In this document: positions 23,310-31,952 of the stretch, one piece after another
How the letters are laid out: each line of letters opens with the position of its first letter
Numbering within the stretch: the stretch's first letter is position 1
From: CAVYOE01 sp963770155
GTDB taxonomy: Bacteria > Actinomycetota > Thermoleophilia > Solirubrobacterales > 70-9
Reading direction: 5' to 3'
Assembly (NCBI GenBank): GCA_963770155.1
Contig: CAVYOE010000001.1
Location: forward strand, 1,922,001-1,986,000
DNA: 64,000 bases
Program-made: the position numbers and the translations under genes
Notes under the pieces: generated by a model
Databases searched by the model: none
What the model saw: only the letters and a program-made list of their open reading frames with translations
Told to the model about the DNA's origin: nothing

Positions 23310-25507
23310 GGTGTTACTCCGCCGCTCGGGGGACCTGGAGGTGGCGGGGCCGGGGCGGGTGCCGGGGCCGGGGCCGGGGCCGGCGCGTTGCCACCACCGC
23401 CGCCACCGCCGTTGTTGCCACCACCGCCGTTGTTGCCGCCGCCAGCGTTGTCCTTGCCCTCCTCCTTCGGCTCCTCCTCGGTGGTCGGGGCGACGGTCTC
23501 GCCGCAGGTGCTGCCCGAGCCGGAGAGCTCGTTGAAGGAACCGGCGGTCGAAGAGCAGCTGCCGCCACCCTGGCTCGCAAACTCGCCGTAGAAGGGGATC
23601 CATTCGATCTCGGAGGTCGGCTCCGGGAACTCCTCGCACTCGTCGATCGCAACGCCCATGAAGTCGCCCCAGATCTGGGCGGGGAAGGTTCCACCGGCGA
23701 CGGCAACCCCGTGGACGGAGGACATCGAGCGCAGCGCGTCGGGATAGCCGACCCAGGTCGCCGCCGCGAGCTGCGGACCGGCCCAGCCCGCGAACCAGGC
23801 GTCGTTGAAGTCGTCGGTCGTCCCCGTCTTGCCGCCGTCGCCGCTGCATTCCGGCAGGTTGGCCGAGGTGCCGGTGCCGCCCTCGATGTTGTCCTCGAGG
23901 ATGCTCCGCACCTCGAAGGCAACCGCGTCGGAGAAGACCCGCGTGCGGTCGGGCTCGCCGAGCTCGTCCTCGGAGCCGTCGGGGAACTTCACCGACTTGA
24001 TCGCGATCGGCTTGTTGCGGACCCCGCCCGAGGCGAGGGTGGCGTATGCGTTCGCCATTTCCAGCGGCGAGACACCGACCCGGAGTCCGCCGAGCGTTTC
24101 GGAGGGAATCCCGTCGAGCTCGCTCTCGATCCCCATGTCGTGGGCCGTTTCCGCCACCGACTCGGGGCCGAGGTCGAGGGAGAGCTGCGCGTAGACGGTG
24201 TTGTCGGACTGCAGGGTCGCCTCGTGCAGGGTCATCGTGCCGCTGTAGCTCTCGCTGTAGGTCGCCACTTCCCAGTGGCCGTACTCGGGCAGCTCGAGGT
24301 CGAGCGGCTTCGAGGTATAGGTGGTGGCGTCCGGATCGACGCCGCGGCGGACCGCGGTCGTCAGGGCAAAGGTCTTGAAGGCGGAGCCGGGCTGCCGGTG
24401 TCCCTGGGCAGCGAGGTTGTACTGCTGGTGCTCATAGGTCCCGCTGGAGGCCATCGCGCGGATGTAGCCGTTGGTGGGGTCGATCGCGACGACCGCGGAG
24501 GAGGGGTCGTCGGGGTAGCCGAGGTTGCTGTCGATCGCGTTCTTTCCAGCCTCCTGGAGCTTCGGATCGATCGTCGTGTAGACCTTGAGCCCGCCCTTGC
24601 GGACGGTGTTGACGCCGTACTGCTCGATCAGCTGCGTCTCGACGAAGTCGAAGAAGTAGGGCTCGCGGATCTCGGTGTACTTCGTTCCCTTCTTGAGCTC
24701 GATCGGCTCGGCGGCGACGTCTCCGGCCTCGTCCTCGGTGATGTAGCCCTGCTCGGCCATTCGGTCGAGCACCTCGTTGCGGCGCTCGGTCGCGCCCTCT
24801 TCGTTCAGCAGCGGGTTGTACTGGGAGGGCGACTGCGGCAATCCGGCCAGCAGGGCCGACTCGGCCAGGTCCAGGTCCTTGGCCGGCTTCGAGAAGTAGG
24901 TCTGGGCCGCAGCCTCGACTCCGACCGCGGTGCGCCCGTCGACCGTTCCATAGGAGGCGGTGTTCAGGTATTGCTCGAGGATCCACTCCTTGCTGTGCTC
25001 GCTCTCGAGCTCCTCGGCCAGCTTTGCCTCCTTGATCTTGCGGCCGATGTCGCGCTTGGGGTCGTCGATGTAGAGGTTGCGGGCGAGCTGCATGGTGATG
25101 GTCGAGCCACCCTCCTTGGTCTCGCCGGCCTCGATGTTGTTGACCGCCGCCCGGATCACGCCCTCAACGTCGATGCCGTTGTGGTCGTAGAAGCGTTCGT
25201 CCTCGATTGCGACCGTCGCCTTCTGCAGCGCCTCGGGCATCTTGTCTAGGGGGATCGGCGTGCGGGCCTCGTCCGACTGGATGAACCCGAGCCGGCTGCC
25301 GTCGTCGGCATAGATGATCGAGTTGGCGCCCTCGTCGACCGGCTGCAGCTCGTCAACCGAAGGGGTGTCGGCGGCTACGCCGAGCACGTACACCCCGAAG
25401 CTCAGGGCAAACATGGCTACAGCCGAGCCAAGGATCACCGCCGTCAGGACAAACGGATTGCGCTTTCGTCCTGTGCGGCGGTGCCGTCTGCGAGCACGCG
25501 CACTCAT
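23306..25507 (-). CDS. Class A penicillin-binding protein (bifunctional PBP1a-like)
   Basis: This enzyme polymerises and cross-links peptidoglycan. A basic cytosolic tail and one membrane helix (about 19-44) precede the GT51 domain with EDERFYDHNG (102-111) and GGSTITMQ (133-140). The transpeptidase has SAFK (Ser375-Lys378), SDN (434-436) and KTGTT (560-564). The last 75 residues are low complexity: acidic, then Gly/Asn runs, then Ala-Pro and Pro-Gly repeats, probably wall-spanning. At 733 residues it is typical of actinobacterial PBPs. It heads the operon with the glycosyltransferases and thiL. A TACCCT hexamer lies 11 bases upstream of the ATG. Confidence 0.95.
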   Translation of the reverse strand: MSARARRRHRRTGRKRNPFVLTAVILGSAVAMFALSFGVYVLGVAADTPSVDELQPVDEGANSIIYADDGSRLGFIQSDEARTPIPLDKMPEALQKATVAIEDERFYDHNGIDVEGVIRAAVNNIEAGETKEGGSTITMQLARNLYIDDPKRDIGRKIKEAKLAEELESEHSKEWILEQYLNTASYGTVDGRTAVGVEAAAQTYFSKPAKDLDLAESALLAGLPQSPSQYNPLLNEEGATERRNEVLDRMAEQGYITEDEAGDVAAEPIELKKGTKYTEIREPYFFDFVETQLIEQYGVNTVRKGGLKVYTTIDPKLQEAGKNAIDSNLGYPDDPSSAVVAIDPTNGYIRAMASSGTYEHQQYNLAAQGHRQPGSAFKTFALTTAVRRGVDPDATTYTSKPLDLELPEYGHWEVATYSESYSGTMTLHEATLQSDNTVYAQLSLDLGPESVAETAHDMGIESELDGIPSETLGGLRVGVSPLEMANAYATLASGGVRNKPIAIKSVKFPDGSEDELGEPDRTRVFSDAVAFEVRSILEDNIEGGTGTSANLPECSGDGGKTGTTDDFNDAWFAGWAGPQLAAATWVGYPDALRSMSSVHGVAVAGGTFPAQIWGDFMGVAIDECEEFPEPTSEIEWIPFYGEFASQGGGSCSSTAGSFNELSGSGSTCGETVAPTTEEEPKEEGKDNAGGGNNGGGGNNGGGGGGGNAPAPAPAPAPAPAPPPPGPPSGGVTP

Positions 25508-25518
25508 GAGGAGAGCAA

Positions 25519-25524
25519 AGGGTA
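25519..25524 (-). promoter_or_regulatory. Putative -10 element (TACCCT) of the PBP operon
   Basis: TACCCT on the minus strand lies 11 bases before the PBP ATG, between it and the MscS-like gene stop. Confidence 0.4.
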
Positions 25525-25530
25525 GCGGGG

Positions 25531-26313
25531 TCAGCCTGCCTGCACAGGCGTAAGCAGGCCGGCCTCACGCAGAGCGTTCTGGGCCCGTTCGCGCAGCTCG
25601 GCTTCCTCTTCGTCGCGGTCGCGGCCGGGTTCCTTCTCCTTGCGTAGCTCGATCCTCGTGCCCTCGTGGGTGAGGTCAGCGAGCGTGACCGTGTCGGCGC
25701 CGGCAGTCTCGAGCGCCTGCCGGGCGGCCCCGAAGTCGATCTCGGCGGGGGCCCAGATCGATGCGGTTGCGGGCGCCCGCGCTCCACCCGAAGATCGGTT
25801 GACGAGGATGGTGGTCGTGATCGTCTCGTTCGGGACGATGATCAGCTTCCCGTCGCCGCTGTCGATCGAGGTGTAGGTGAGCGCGATGTCGAGGACGCGG
25901 CCTCGGTGCTCGTCGTCGAGCGTGACGAAGTCTCCGATCCGCAGAGGCTGCGTAATCGCCATCAAGACGCCGGCGACCGCGTTGGCGATCACGTTGCGGC
26001 CGGCAAAGCCGATCACCAGGCCGAGGACCGCGGTCGAAGCGAGGATCCCCGTGGCGAGGCGTTTGATCTCCGCGAACTGGCTCAGGGCGAGCGCGACCCC
26101 GATCAAGATGATCGCCACGAACAGGAGCCGGCGGAAGACGCGGAGGCGGGTGCGGGCCTCCCGCGAGAAGACCTCGGTATCGACCTTGGAGGCCGCCGCC
26201 TCGGCGCGGCCGAGCAGGAAGCGGTCGACGACGACGGCGACGACGATGGCGACCAGGACCGTGATCGCGGCCGAGACCTCGTTGCCGTGCGCTTGCCAGA
26301 AGGTTTCGTCCAT
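25531..26313 (-). CDS. MscS-family mechanosensitive channel
   Basis: A 260-residue small-conductance channel that releases solutes on hypo-osmotic shock. Helices are predicted at about 13-33, 61-80 and 88-112. The last carries the Gly/Ala-rich pore pattern ending in GFAGRNVIANAVAGVLMAITQPLRIGDFV, the hallmark of MscS. The beta domain follows (RGRVLDIALTYTSI, IIVPNETI), and a charged C-terminal tail (RKEKEPGRDRDEEEAELRERA) is likely cytosolic. It is divergent from the HAD-RDD-CPBP gene and stands alone upstream of the PBP operon. Confidence 0.92.
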   Translation of the reverse strand: MDETFWQAHGNEVSAAITVLVAIVVAVVVDRFLLGRAEAAASKVDTEVFSREARTRLRVFRRLLFVAIILIGVALALSQFAEIKRLATGILASTAVLGLVIGFAGRNVIANAVAGVLMAITQPLRIGDFVTLDDEHRGRVLDIALTYTSIDSGDGKLIIVPNETITTTILVNRSSGGARAPATASIWAPAEIDFGAARQALETAGADTVTLADLTHEGTRIELRKEKEPGRDRDEEEAELRERAQNALREAGLLTPVQAG

Positions 26314-26409
26314 GACCGCCTAGGCTGCCATGTTCGTGACCGGCGGACGCGATTTCGTGCCCAGCCTGCGGGCGGCGGCCAGTTGACCAGCGAATCTGCG
26401 GGGGGAGCG

Positions 26410-28173
26410 GTGCGCGCCGTCTTCCTCGACGCGCTCGGCACGCTGGTGGAGCTGGAGCCGCCATGGGAGCACCTGCGGCAGGTCGTACCCGATCGGATCG
26501 GCGACGAGCAGCTGGTTCGCGCGGTCCGGGCCGAGATGGCTTACTACAAGGAACACGCGCACGAGGGCAGGGACGAGGAGTCGCTGGCCGACCTGCGCCG
26601 GCGCTGCGCCGATCTGCTCTCGGGCGAGCTTGGGGTCGAGGTCACGGTTGCCGAGCTGGTTGACGCGGTCCGGATGCGGGCCTACCCCGATGCCGCACCG
26701 GCGCTCGAGGCGCTCCGCGCCCGCGGCCTGGCGACCTATGTCGTCTCCAACTGGGACTGCTCGCTGCCGCAGGTGCTCGAGCACTGCGGCCTCGACGGCT
26801 ATTTCGACGGGGTCGTCTCCTCGGCCACGGCCGGCTCCCGCAAGCCCGAGCCGGCGATTTTCGAGCGGGCGCTGGAGATGGCCGGGGTCGGCCCCGCCCA
26901 GGTTGTCCATGTCGGCGACACGCCTGAGGAGGACGCCGCGGGTGCCCGGGCCGCCGGGATTGCGCCGTTGCTGATCGACCGGGACGGCAACGGCAGCGGC
27001 GACATCTCGAGCCTCGCCGAGATCGTGGAGCGGCTTTCAGTGCACTACGAGTCGCTCTTCAACCGCTCGGTAGCGGCGCTGATCGACAACTCCGCCTGGC
27101 TGTTCGCGGTGATCTTCCTGGTGGCCCTGGTTCCGGAGAGCACCTTGGAGGAGCAGCCGAACTGGGCCGGGATCCTCCTCGTCGTCCTGGCCTCGGCCTG
27201 GTTCAACTACTTCGCGATCTGCGAGTGGCGGTGGGGCCAGACGGTCGGCAAGAGGGTGATGGGGATACGGGTCGTCCGGGCCGACGGGAGCGACGCCGGC
27301 TTCGGCCCCGCCTCGCTCCGGAACCTGCTGCGACTCGTGGACTTCTTCGGAATCGGCGCGCTGATGATCGCCGGCACCGAGCGCAAGCAACGGCTGGGGG
27401 ACAAGGTGGCGGGAACGGTCGTCGTCCGCACCCACCCCGCGCCCGCCGCCGCGCTTGGCGGTCCCCCGGAGGAGCTCACCGGACCTCGCCAGGGCGTCGC
27501 CAAGGAGATCACTTGGGGGGCCGGCAGGACGGTGCGGGCGCTGATGGCCGGTCTCGCCCTGTCGCTGTTCGCGGCGCCGCTGCTGGTCTTGCCCTTTGAC
27601 CCGGATTTCAGCTCGCTGGCCTCGATCCTTGTCGGCCAGGCGCTGCTCGCTGCCTCGCTGATCGGCGTCTGTCTCTGGGTCGCCAGGGATCCGGGCCGCT
27701 TCGACCTCGGGGCGACGCTGCGCCGGCTCGGCTTCCGTCCATTCGGGTTCAAGGCGATCGGGATCATGTTCCTGACCCTGCTCGTCTACTACGTCGGGGT
27801 CGCGGTCTTCGCCGCGCTCGTGCTCGAGCCCCAGCAGGAGGACATCGGCTCCGAGCTCGGCCTCGACGAGGGCACGGTGGGGCTGGTCTTCGCCGTCTTC
27901 CTGATCGTCGTCGTCGCCCCGCTCTCGGAGGAGGCGTTCTTCCGCGGCCTCGTCTTCGCCGGGCTGCGGAACCGCCTATCTCTGTGGCCGGCCGCGCTGA
28001 TCTCCGGTTGCGTCTTCGGGCTGATCCATGCGCCTTCGGGAATCACGACGGTGATCCCGCTGGCGGCACTCGGGATCGCGTTCGCCTGGCTCTATGAACG
28101 CACCGGCTCGCTCTGGCCCTGCGTCATCGCCCACGCCCTCAACAATGCCCTGGCGCTCTCAGTCGCGAGCTGA
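26410..28173 (+). CDS. HAD hydrolase-RDD-CPBP (Abi) protease three-domain fusion
   Basis: One uninterrupted frame of 587 residues. Residues 1-208 form a HAD hydrolase (FLDALGTLV, VVSNWD, KPEPAIFERAL, VHVGDTPEEDAAGA); position 9, usually Asp, is Leu, as in dehalogenase-type members. Residues 212-340 are an RDD membrane domain (FNRSVAALIDN, GKRVMGIRVV, QRLGDKVAGTVVV). Residues 370-585 are a CPBP intramembrane protease with SEEAFFRG (506-513), FGLIH (536-540) and HALNN (575-579). It starts at GTG 26410 with GGGGAG upstream. An internal GTG at residue 211 could start a separate RDD-CPBP protein. It overlaps the convergent mug gene by 15 bases. Confidence 0.8.
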   Translation: MRAVFLDALGTLVELEPPWEHLRQVVPDRIGDEQLVRAVRAEMAYYKEHAHEGRDEESLADLRRRCADLLSGELGVEVTVAELVDAVRMRAYPDAAPALEALRARGLATYVVSNWDCSLPQVLEHCGLDGYFDGVVSSATAGSRKPEPAIFERALEMAGVGPAQVVHVGDTPEEDAAGARAAGIAPLLIDRDGNGSGDISSLAEIVERLSVHYESLFNRSVAALIDNSAWLFAVIFLVALVPESTLEEQPNWAGILLVVLASAWFNYFAICEWRWGQTVGKRVMGIRVVRADGSDAGFGPASLRNLLRLVDFFGIGALMIAGTERKQRLGDKVAGTVVVRTHPAPAAALGGPPEELTGPRQGVAKEITWGAGRTVRALMAGLALSLFAAPLLVLPFDPDFSSLASILVGQALLAASLIGVCLWVARDPGRFDLGATLRRLGFRPFGFKAIGIMFLTLLVYYVGVAVFAALVLEPQQEDIGSELGLDEGTVGLVFAVFLIVVVAPLSEEAFFRGLVFAGLRNRLSLWPAALISGCVFGLIHAPSGITTVIPLAALGIAFAWLYERTGSLWPCVIAHALNNALALSVAS

Positions 28174-28656
28174 GCCGCGCACCGTCTCGGCAAGTCTCCG
28201 CCACGGCTCGATGTCCCAGAACCTCCGTGCTGCCCCGGAGGTCGACGGCAGGACGAAGACCTGCGCTCCGCCGAACCGTTCCCCGGCCGGGCCGTAGTCG
28301 ACCGCCCGTCCGAGCGCGCCGCGGGCCGAGTTCTTGCCGTTGAAGGCGATCCATGCCGGCGCGTTGTTCTCGATCTCGGCCCGTAGCCGCGGCACATCGA
28401 AGCCGTCCGTGCGCACCTCCGCGTCCGAGCCCGACCGCGTCTTGCAGATGTCGGTGAGGCCGATTCGGTAGGTGAGCAGCTCCGGATACTCGGTCGGATC
28501 CAGCCGGCGCGGCGTCAGGCCGACCTCGTGCAGTGTCTTGTAGAAGGCGTTGCCGGGACCGGCGTAGTAAGCGCCGACCCGCGCCGCCTTGGCGCCGAGC
28601 GCGGTGCCGCAGAAGACCACGCGCAGGCCGGGGGCGAGAAGATCTTCGAGCAGCAT
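28159..28656 (-). CDS. mug: Mug/TDG-like (family 2) uracil-DNA glycosylase
   Basis: A 165-residue base-excision enzyme for G:U/G:T mismatches. It matches E. coli Mug end to end: LLEDLLAPGLRVVFCG, YYAGPGNAFYKTLHEVGLTPR, LLTYRIGLTDI and a C-terminal VLPSTSGAARR. The active-site loop reads GTALG where Mug has GINPG, so the Asn that positions water is replaced; this is seen in the sequence and may mean changed specificity. The ATG overlaps the ABC permease stop (TGATG), so it is co-transcribed with the exporter. Confidence 0.85.
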   Translation of the reverse strand: MLLEDLLAPGLRVVFCGTALGAKAARVGAYYAGPGNAFYKTLHEVGLTPRRLDPTEYPELLTYRIGLTDICKTRSGSDAEVRTDGFDVPRLRAEIENNAPAWIAFNGKNSARGALGRAVDYGPAGERFGGAQVFVLPSTSGAARRFWDIEPWRRLAETVRGSARD

Positions 28657-29465
28657 CAGTCGATCAGCCGCTTCTCCATCCGGTTGACAGCCGTGCGCCA
28701 GGTGAGCAGGGCGAAGCCCACCAGGACCGCGAACCGAAGCGGGTCGGTCGACTCGAACCCGAAGGCAGCGTGGCGCACGAGCTCGACCAGCTGGTAGAGC
28801 GGGTTGAAGTTGGCAGCGACCTGCGCCCACTCGGGCAGCTGATCGATCGGGAAGAAGCTGCCCGCGACCAGGAAGAGCGGCGTCACCGCGAGCGTGGTCA
28901 CGTAGCTGAACTGATCGATCTTGGCGACGACCGCCGCCATCGTGATCCCGAACCCCGCGAAGCCGAGCGCGGTGACGAAGCAGAACAGCGGCACCAGCAG
29001 CATCCCCGGCGAGGGGTCGAGACCGAAGAACATCGCCACGATCAAGGGGAAGCAGCCGTAGAAGCTGGCCCGGATTCCGATCCAGAGCATTTCGGCGGTC
29101 ACGAGCTCCTCGACGTCGACCGGAGCGGCGAGGATCGCGTCGTAGGTGTTCTGGAAACGGTGCTTGACGAAGGTCCCGAACATCGCCGGTAGGGCACTGG
29201 AGAAGATGACGGCGGTCGCGACCATGCCGGTGCCGACGAACTCGATGTAGTCGCGCTCCTGGCCGCCGACCTCGACCTTGTCCACAAGGGTGGCCCCGAG
29301 CCCGACCCCGAAGGCGAGCAGGTAGATGATCGGCTCGAGCACGCTCGAGAAGGTTGTTCCCTTCCAGTAGGTGCGGAAGTTGGCGACCTCGCGGCTCATG
29401 ACGCCGCCGATCGCGGCGGGATCGAGCCGGCGGACCTTGACCTCGGATGTGTCGGTGCCGCTCAC
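28656..29465 (-). CDS. ABC-2 type transporter permease
   Basis: A 269-residue six-helix permease of the ABC-2/NodJ-like group. It begins with a cytosolic segment (AIGGVMSREVANFRTYWKG), and the conserved loop VKHRFQNTYDAILAAPVDVEELVTAEMLW is characteristic. Hydrophobic helices follow, including FFPIDQLPEWAQ before the last pair. The GTG start overlaps the ATPase stop (GTGA). With the upstream ATPase it forms an exporter of an unknown lipid, polysaccharide or drug. Confidence 0.9.
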   Translation of the reverse strand: MSGTDTSEVKVRRLDPAAIGGVMSREVANFRTYWKGTTFSSVLEPIIYLLAFGVGLGATLVDKVEVGGQERDYIEFVGTGMVATAVIFSSALPAMFGTFVKHRFQNTYDAILAAPVDVEELVTAEMLWIGIRASFYGCFPLIVAMFFGLDPSPGMLLVPLFCFVTALGFAGFGITMAAVVAKIDQFSYVTTLAVTPLFLVAGSFFPIDQLPEWAQVAANFNPLYQLVELVRHAAFGFESTDPLRFAVLVGFALLTWRTAVNRMEKRLID

Positions 29466-30409
29466 TCCGCCTCCTCCCCTGTGAGCAGGACGAAGACATC
29501 TTCGAGCGAGGCCGCACGCCGAACCGCGCCCTCGGGAACGACCCCGTCGGCGCGTTCGGCGCCGACGATCGCGATCGCGGGCCCGGCGGGCCGGACCTTG
29601 AGCCCTTCGGCCTCGGCCTCGGCGCGGACCTCGGCCAGCCGGTCCGGAGGCGCGTAGACCTCGGCGGTCTCCTTGCCGGCGTGCTCGGTGATCAGTTCGG
29701 AGGGAATGCCGCGAGCGACGATCTTGCCCTTCGCCATCACGGCGACCTCGTCGGCGAGCCGCTCGGCCTCCTCGATGTAGTGGGTCGACATCAGGATCGT
29801 CTTGCCCTGCGAGCGCAGGTTGTCGATCAGCGACCAGAGCTCGGTTCGAATCTGGGGGTCGAGCCCGACGGTCGGCTCGTCGAGCAAGAGCAGGGGGGGC
29901 TCGTGCACCAGTCCGCGGGCGAGCAACAACCGGCGGCGCATGCCGCCGGAAAGCTTGTCGACCTCGTCGCGGCGGCGGTTCTGGAGTCGCGCCAGGTCGA
30001 GGCATCGGTCGACCGCGGCGCGGACGTCCTTGACCCGATAGAGACGTGCGTAGACCGCAAGGTTGTCCTCGACCGTGACGTCGATGTCGAGGTTGTCGAG
30101 CTGGGGCACCACGCCCATTTGCGCCCTGGCCGCCTTCGACTCGCGGGGCAGCTCGTGCCCCAGCGCCTCGAGTTCGCCGGCATCGGCAATGACCTGGCCG
30201 GTCAGCATCCGCATCGTGGTCGACTTGCCGGCGCCGTTCGGTCCGAGCAGTCCCAGACAGATCCCGGGCGGAACGTCGAGGTCGAGCCCGTCGACAGCGG
30301 TGATCTCGCCGAAGCGCTTGACCACGCCGCGGAGGCGCACAACCGGAGTCTGTTCAGCGGAGGAGCTCACCTCGCACAGGCTAAGACCCACGGGGGTTCG
30401 GAAACTCAT
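29462..30409 (-). CDS. ABC transporter ATP-binding protein (NodI/DrrA-like)
   Basis: A 315-residue ATPase. Walker A is GPNGAGKST, followed by the Q loop (MGVVPQLDNLD), signature LSGGMRRRLLLARGL, Walker B LLLLDEPTVGLDP and switch His in MSTHYIEEAE. A C-terminal extension of about 80 residues (ELITEHAGKETAEVYAPP...) is typical of DrrA/NodI-like exporters. The ATG at 30407-30409 has a GGGGA site six bases upstream; a GTG 13 codons later is the alternative. It pairs with the permease. Confidence 0.92.
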   Translation of the reverse strand: MSFRTPVGLSLCEVSSSAEQTPVVRLRGVVKRFGEITAVDGLDLDVPPGICLGLLGPNGAGKSTTMRMLTGQVIADAGELEALGHELPRESKAARAQMGVVPQLDNLDIDVTVEDNLAVYARLYRVKDVRAAVDRCLDLARLQNRRRDEVDKLSGGMRRRLLLARGLVHEPPLLLLDEPTVGLDPQIRTELWSLIDNLRSQGKTILMSTHYIEEAERLADEVAVMAKGKIVARGIPSELITEHAGKETAEVYAPPDRLAEVRAEAEAEGLKVRPAGPAIAIVGAERADGVVPEGAVRRAASLEDVFVLLTGEEAE

Positions 30410-30449
30410 CGAGTCCCCGTCATAGACCGCGGCTGACATCTGTGGAACA

Positions 30450-31373
30450 ATGCGCGGCCGAATGAGCCGGCTGGGAGTAAGAAGCGGCCTCGCCGCTGGG
30501 GTAACCGCGATTGCGTTGTTCGCCGCGGCGCCCGCTGCGCATGCGGCCGTCAGCCTCGATGTCACCGGGCTCAAGGGTGGCAAGGCCAAGGTGCTCGACA
30601 AGGTCACGGTCGAGGGCCAGGTGACCCCTGCCACCCCCGGGCCCGTCAACGTCGCCATCAACGTCGGCCAGCTCGACGAGCGCACCGAGCAGGTCTCGGC
30701 CAACGGGGCCGGCAAGTTCTCGCTGCCAATCACCGTCATGGCCTGTTGCACCTACAAGATCACCGCCGAGCACAACGGGGCCACCGGCGGTGCCAGCTTC
30801 AACGTCGTCGTCCCGAAGCTGAAGCGGAGCAGCAAGGGGCCGCTGGTAAAGCTCTTCCACAACAAGTTGATCGAGCAGGGCTTCCACGTCCGCAAGGGGA
30901 AGAAGTTCACCCACCTGACCGGCCTCGCCATCCTCGCCTTCCGCAAGACCAACGGGCTGAAGCGGAACATGGGCTACAGCCCGAAGATCTTCCGGATGCT
31001 GCTCGAGGGCAAGGGCGCCTTCGAGCTGCGCTATCCCGATGAGGGTCCCGACGGCAAGCACGTCGAGGCGGACATCTCACGCCAGGTGATGACACTTGCC
31101 GAGGACGGCAGGCCCACGCACACGTTCCACATCTCCTCGGGCGCCGGCAACGGCACGCCGACGGGGAAGTTCGAGTTCTACCTGCGCCAGCCCGGCTACA
31201 ACGGATCGCACATGTACTACTCGGTCTACTTCCTGGGCGAGTACGCGACCCACGGCTACAGCGGCGTCCCCAATTACCCCGCGAGCCACGGATGCCTGCG
31301 GAATCCGATCCCGTTCTCCAAGTTCATCTATGACTGGATTGACTTTGGAGACAAGATCTGGATCTACCGCTAG
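30450..31373 (+). CDS. Secreted L,D-transpeptidase (YkuD) with peptidoglycan-binding region
   Basis: A 307-residue exported cross-linking enzyme. The signal peptide (about 1-32, AAPAAHA) is followed by a beta-sandwich-like domain (about 35-122). A PG_binding_1-like segment (SSKGPLVKLFHNKLIEQGFHV ... FRKTNGLKRN) comes next, and the catalytic YkuD domain last. The active site has His268 (ATHGYSG) and SHGCLRN (279-285) with nucleophile Cys282. It would make 3-3 peptide bridges or attach proteins to the wall. A second ATG four codons in is equally possible. It is divergent from the ABC exporter. Confidence 0.92.
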   Translation: MRGRMSRLGVRSGLAAGVTAIALFAAAPAAHAAVSLDVTGLKGGKAKVLDKVTVEGQVTPATPGPVNVAINVGQLDERTEQVSANGAGKFSLPITVMACCTYKITAEHNGATGGASFNVVVPKLKRSSKGPLVKLFHNKLIEQGFHVRKGKKFTHLTGLAILAFRKTNGLKRNMGYSPKIFRMLLEGKGAFELRYPDEGPDGKHVEADISRQVMTLAEDGRPTHTFHISSGAGNGTPTGKFEFYLRQPGYNGSHMYYSVYFLGEYATHGYSGVPNYPASHGCLRNPIPFSKFIYDWIDFGDKIWIYR

Positions 31374-31383
31374 CCGTTAACCG

Positions 31384-31412
31384 GCAGCCGCTCCGCTCTA
31401 CCCGGCGGCTGC
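31384..31412 (+). terminator. Weak terminator-like hairpin after the L,D-transpeptidase
   Basis: GCAGCCGC and GCGGCTGC form an 8-bp stem around a 13-base loop just after the stop. No real T tract follows, so it may need Rho or only stabilise the 3' end. Confidence 0.3.
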
Positions 31413-31471
31413 TCAGCTTCGCTTCCGCTGCCGCCGGGGAAGGGCTCGGTCGGATGGCCCATTCCCTGCGT

Positions 31472-31477
31472 TAGGCT
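31472..31477 (+). promoter_or_regulatory. Putative -10 element (TAGGCT)
   Basis: TAGGCT lies nine bases before the ATG of the small membrane protein at 31487. Confidence 0.35.
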
Positions 31478-31486
31478 CAGCCACAG

Positions 31487-31939
31487 ATGAGCGAGAGCAC
31501 GATGCGAGCCGGCCTGATCGCGTTCGGCGCGATCAACCTGCTGCTGGGAGCGGTGATGGCGATCGCCCCGGGCACTTTCTTCGACGAGATCGGCCCCTAC
31601 GGAGCTCGCAACGACCACTACCTCGGGGACGTGGCCGCCTTCTACCTGGCGGCCGGAGGCTGTCTCTTGATCGCCGCAAACCGTCCCGCGTGGCGGGAGC
31701 CGCTTCTGGTGATGGCCGCGGTCTGGTACGGGCTCCATGCGATCAACCATCTGTTCGACATAGGCGAGAACAACGAGAGCGATGCGCGTGGAGTGGTCGA
31801 CACGGTGCTGCTTGCGGTCGGCGCCATCCTGCTCGCCGGGATGGCTCGCGAGGCCGGAAGAGGCGGCGGCGCCATGACAACCGGCGGCAGCAGACGAGAG
31901 CCGCCGCCGCGGCGCACCGACTACCCGCCCGGGGACTGA
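31487..31939 (+). CDS. Small four-helix membrane protein, unknown function
   Basis: A 150-residue protein with hydrophobic segments at about 8-28, 47-66, 70-88 and 102-122 and a basic, glycine- and proline-rich tail. A polar pattern (GPYGARNDHYLGDVAAFYLAAG, then GLHAINHLFDIGE) suggests a conserved family of small actinobacterial membrane proteins similar to DUF4345, but I cannot name it securely. It lies 13 bases before the epimerase-like gene and probably starts an operon with it and pyrE. Confidence 0.65.
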   Translation: MSESTMRAGLIAFGAINLLLGAVMAIAPGTFFDEIGPYGARNDHYLGDVAAFYLAAGGCLLIAANRPAWREPLLVMAAVWYGLHAINHLFDIGENNESDARGVVDTVLLAVGAILLAGMAREAGRGGGAMTTGGSRREPPPRRTDYPPGD

Positions 31940-31952
31940 TGCGGGTGCCTGG

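Noticed and set aside
23389..23450. Short GGN/CCN repeats on the minus strand
   Set aside because: They encode the Gly/Asn-rich tail of the PBP and are coding low complexity, not a separate repeat element.
23042..25249. 735-codon plus-strand frame over the PBP gene
   Set aside because: It is antisense to an intact PBP with all catalytic motifs; the translation is Arg/Val/Asp-rich shadow text.
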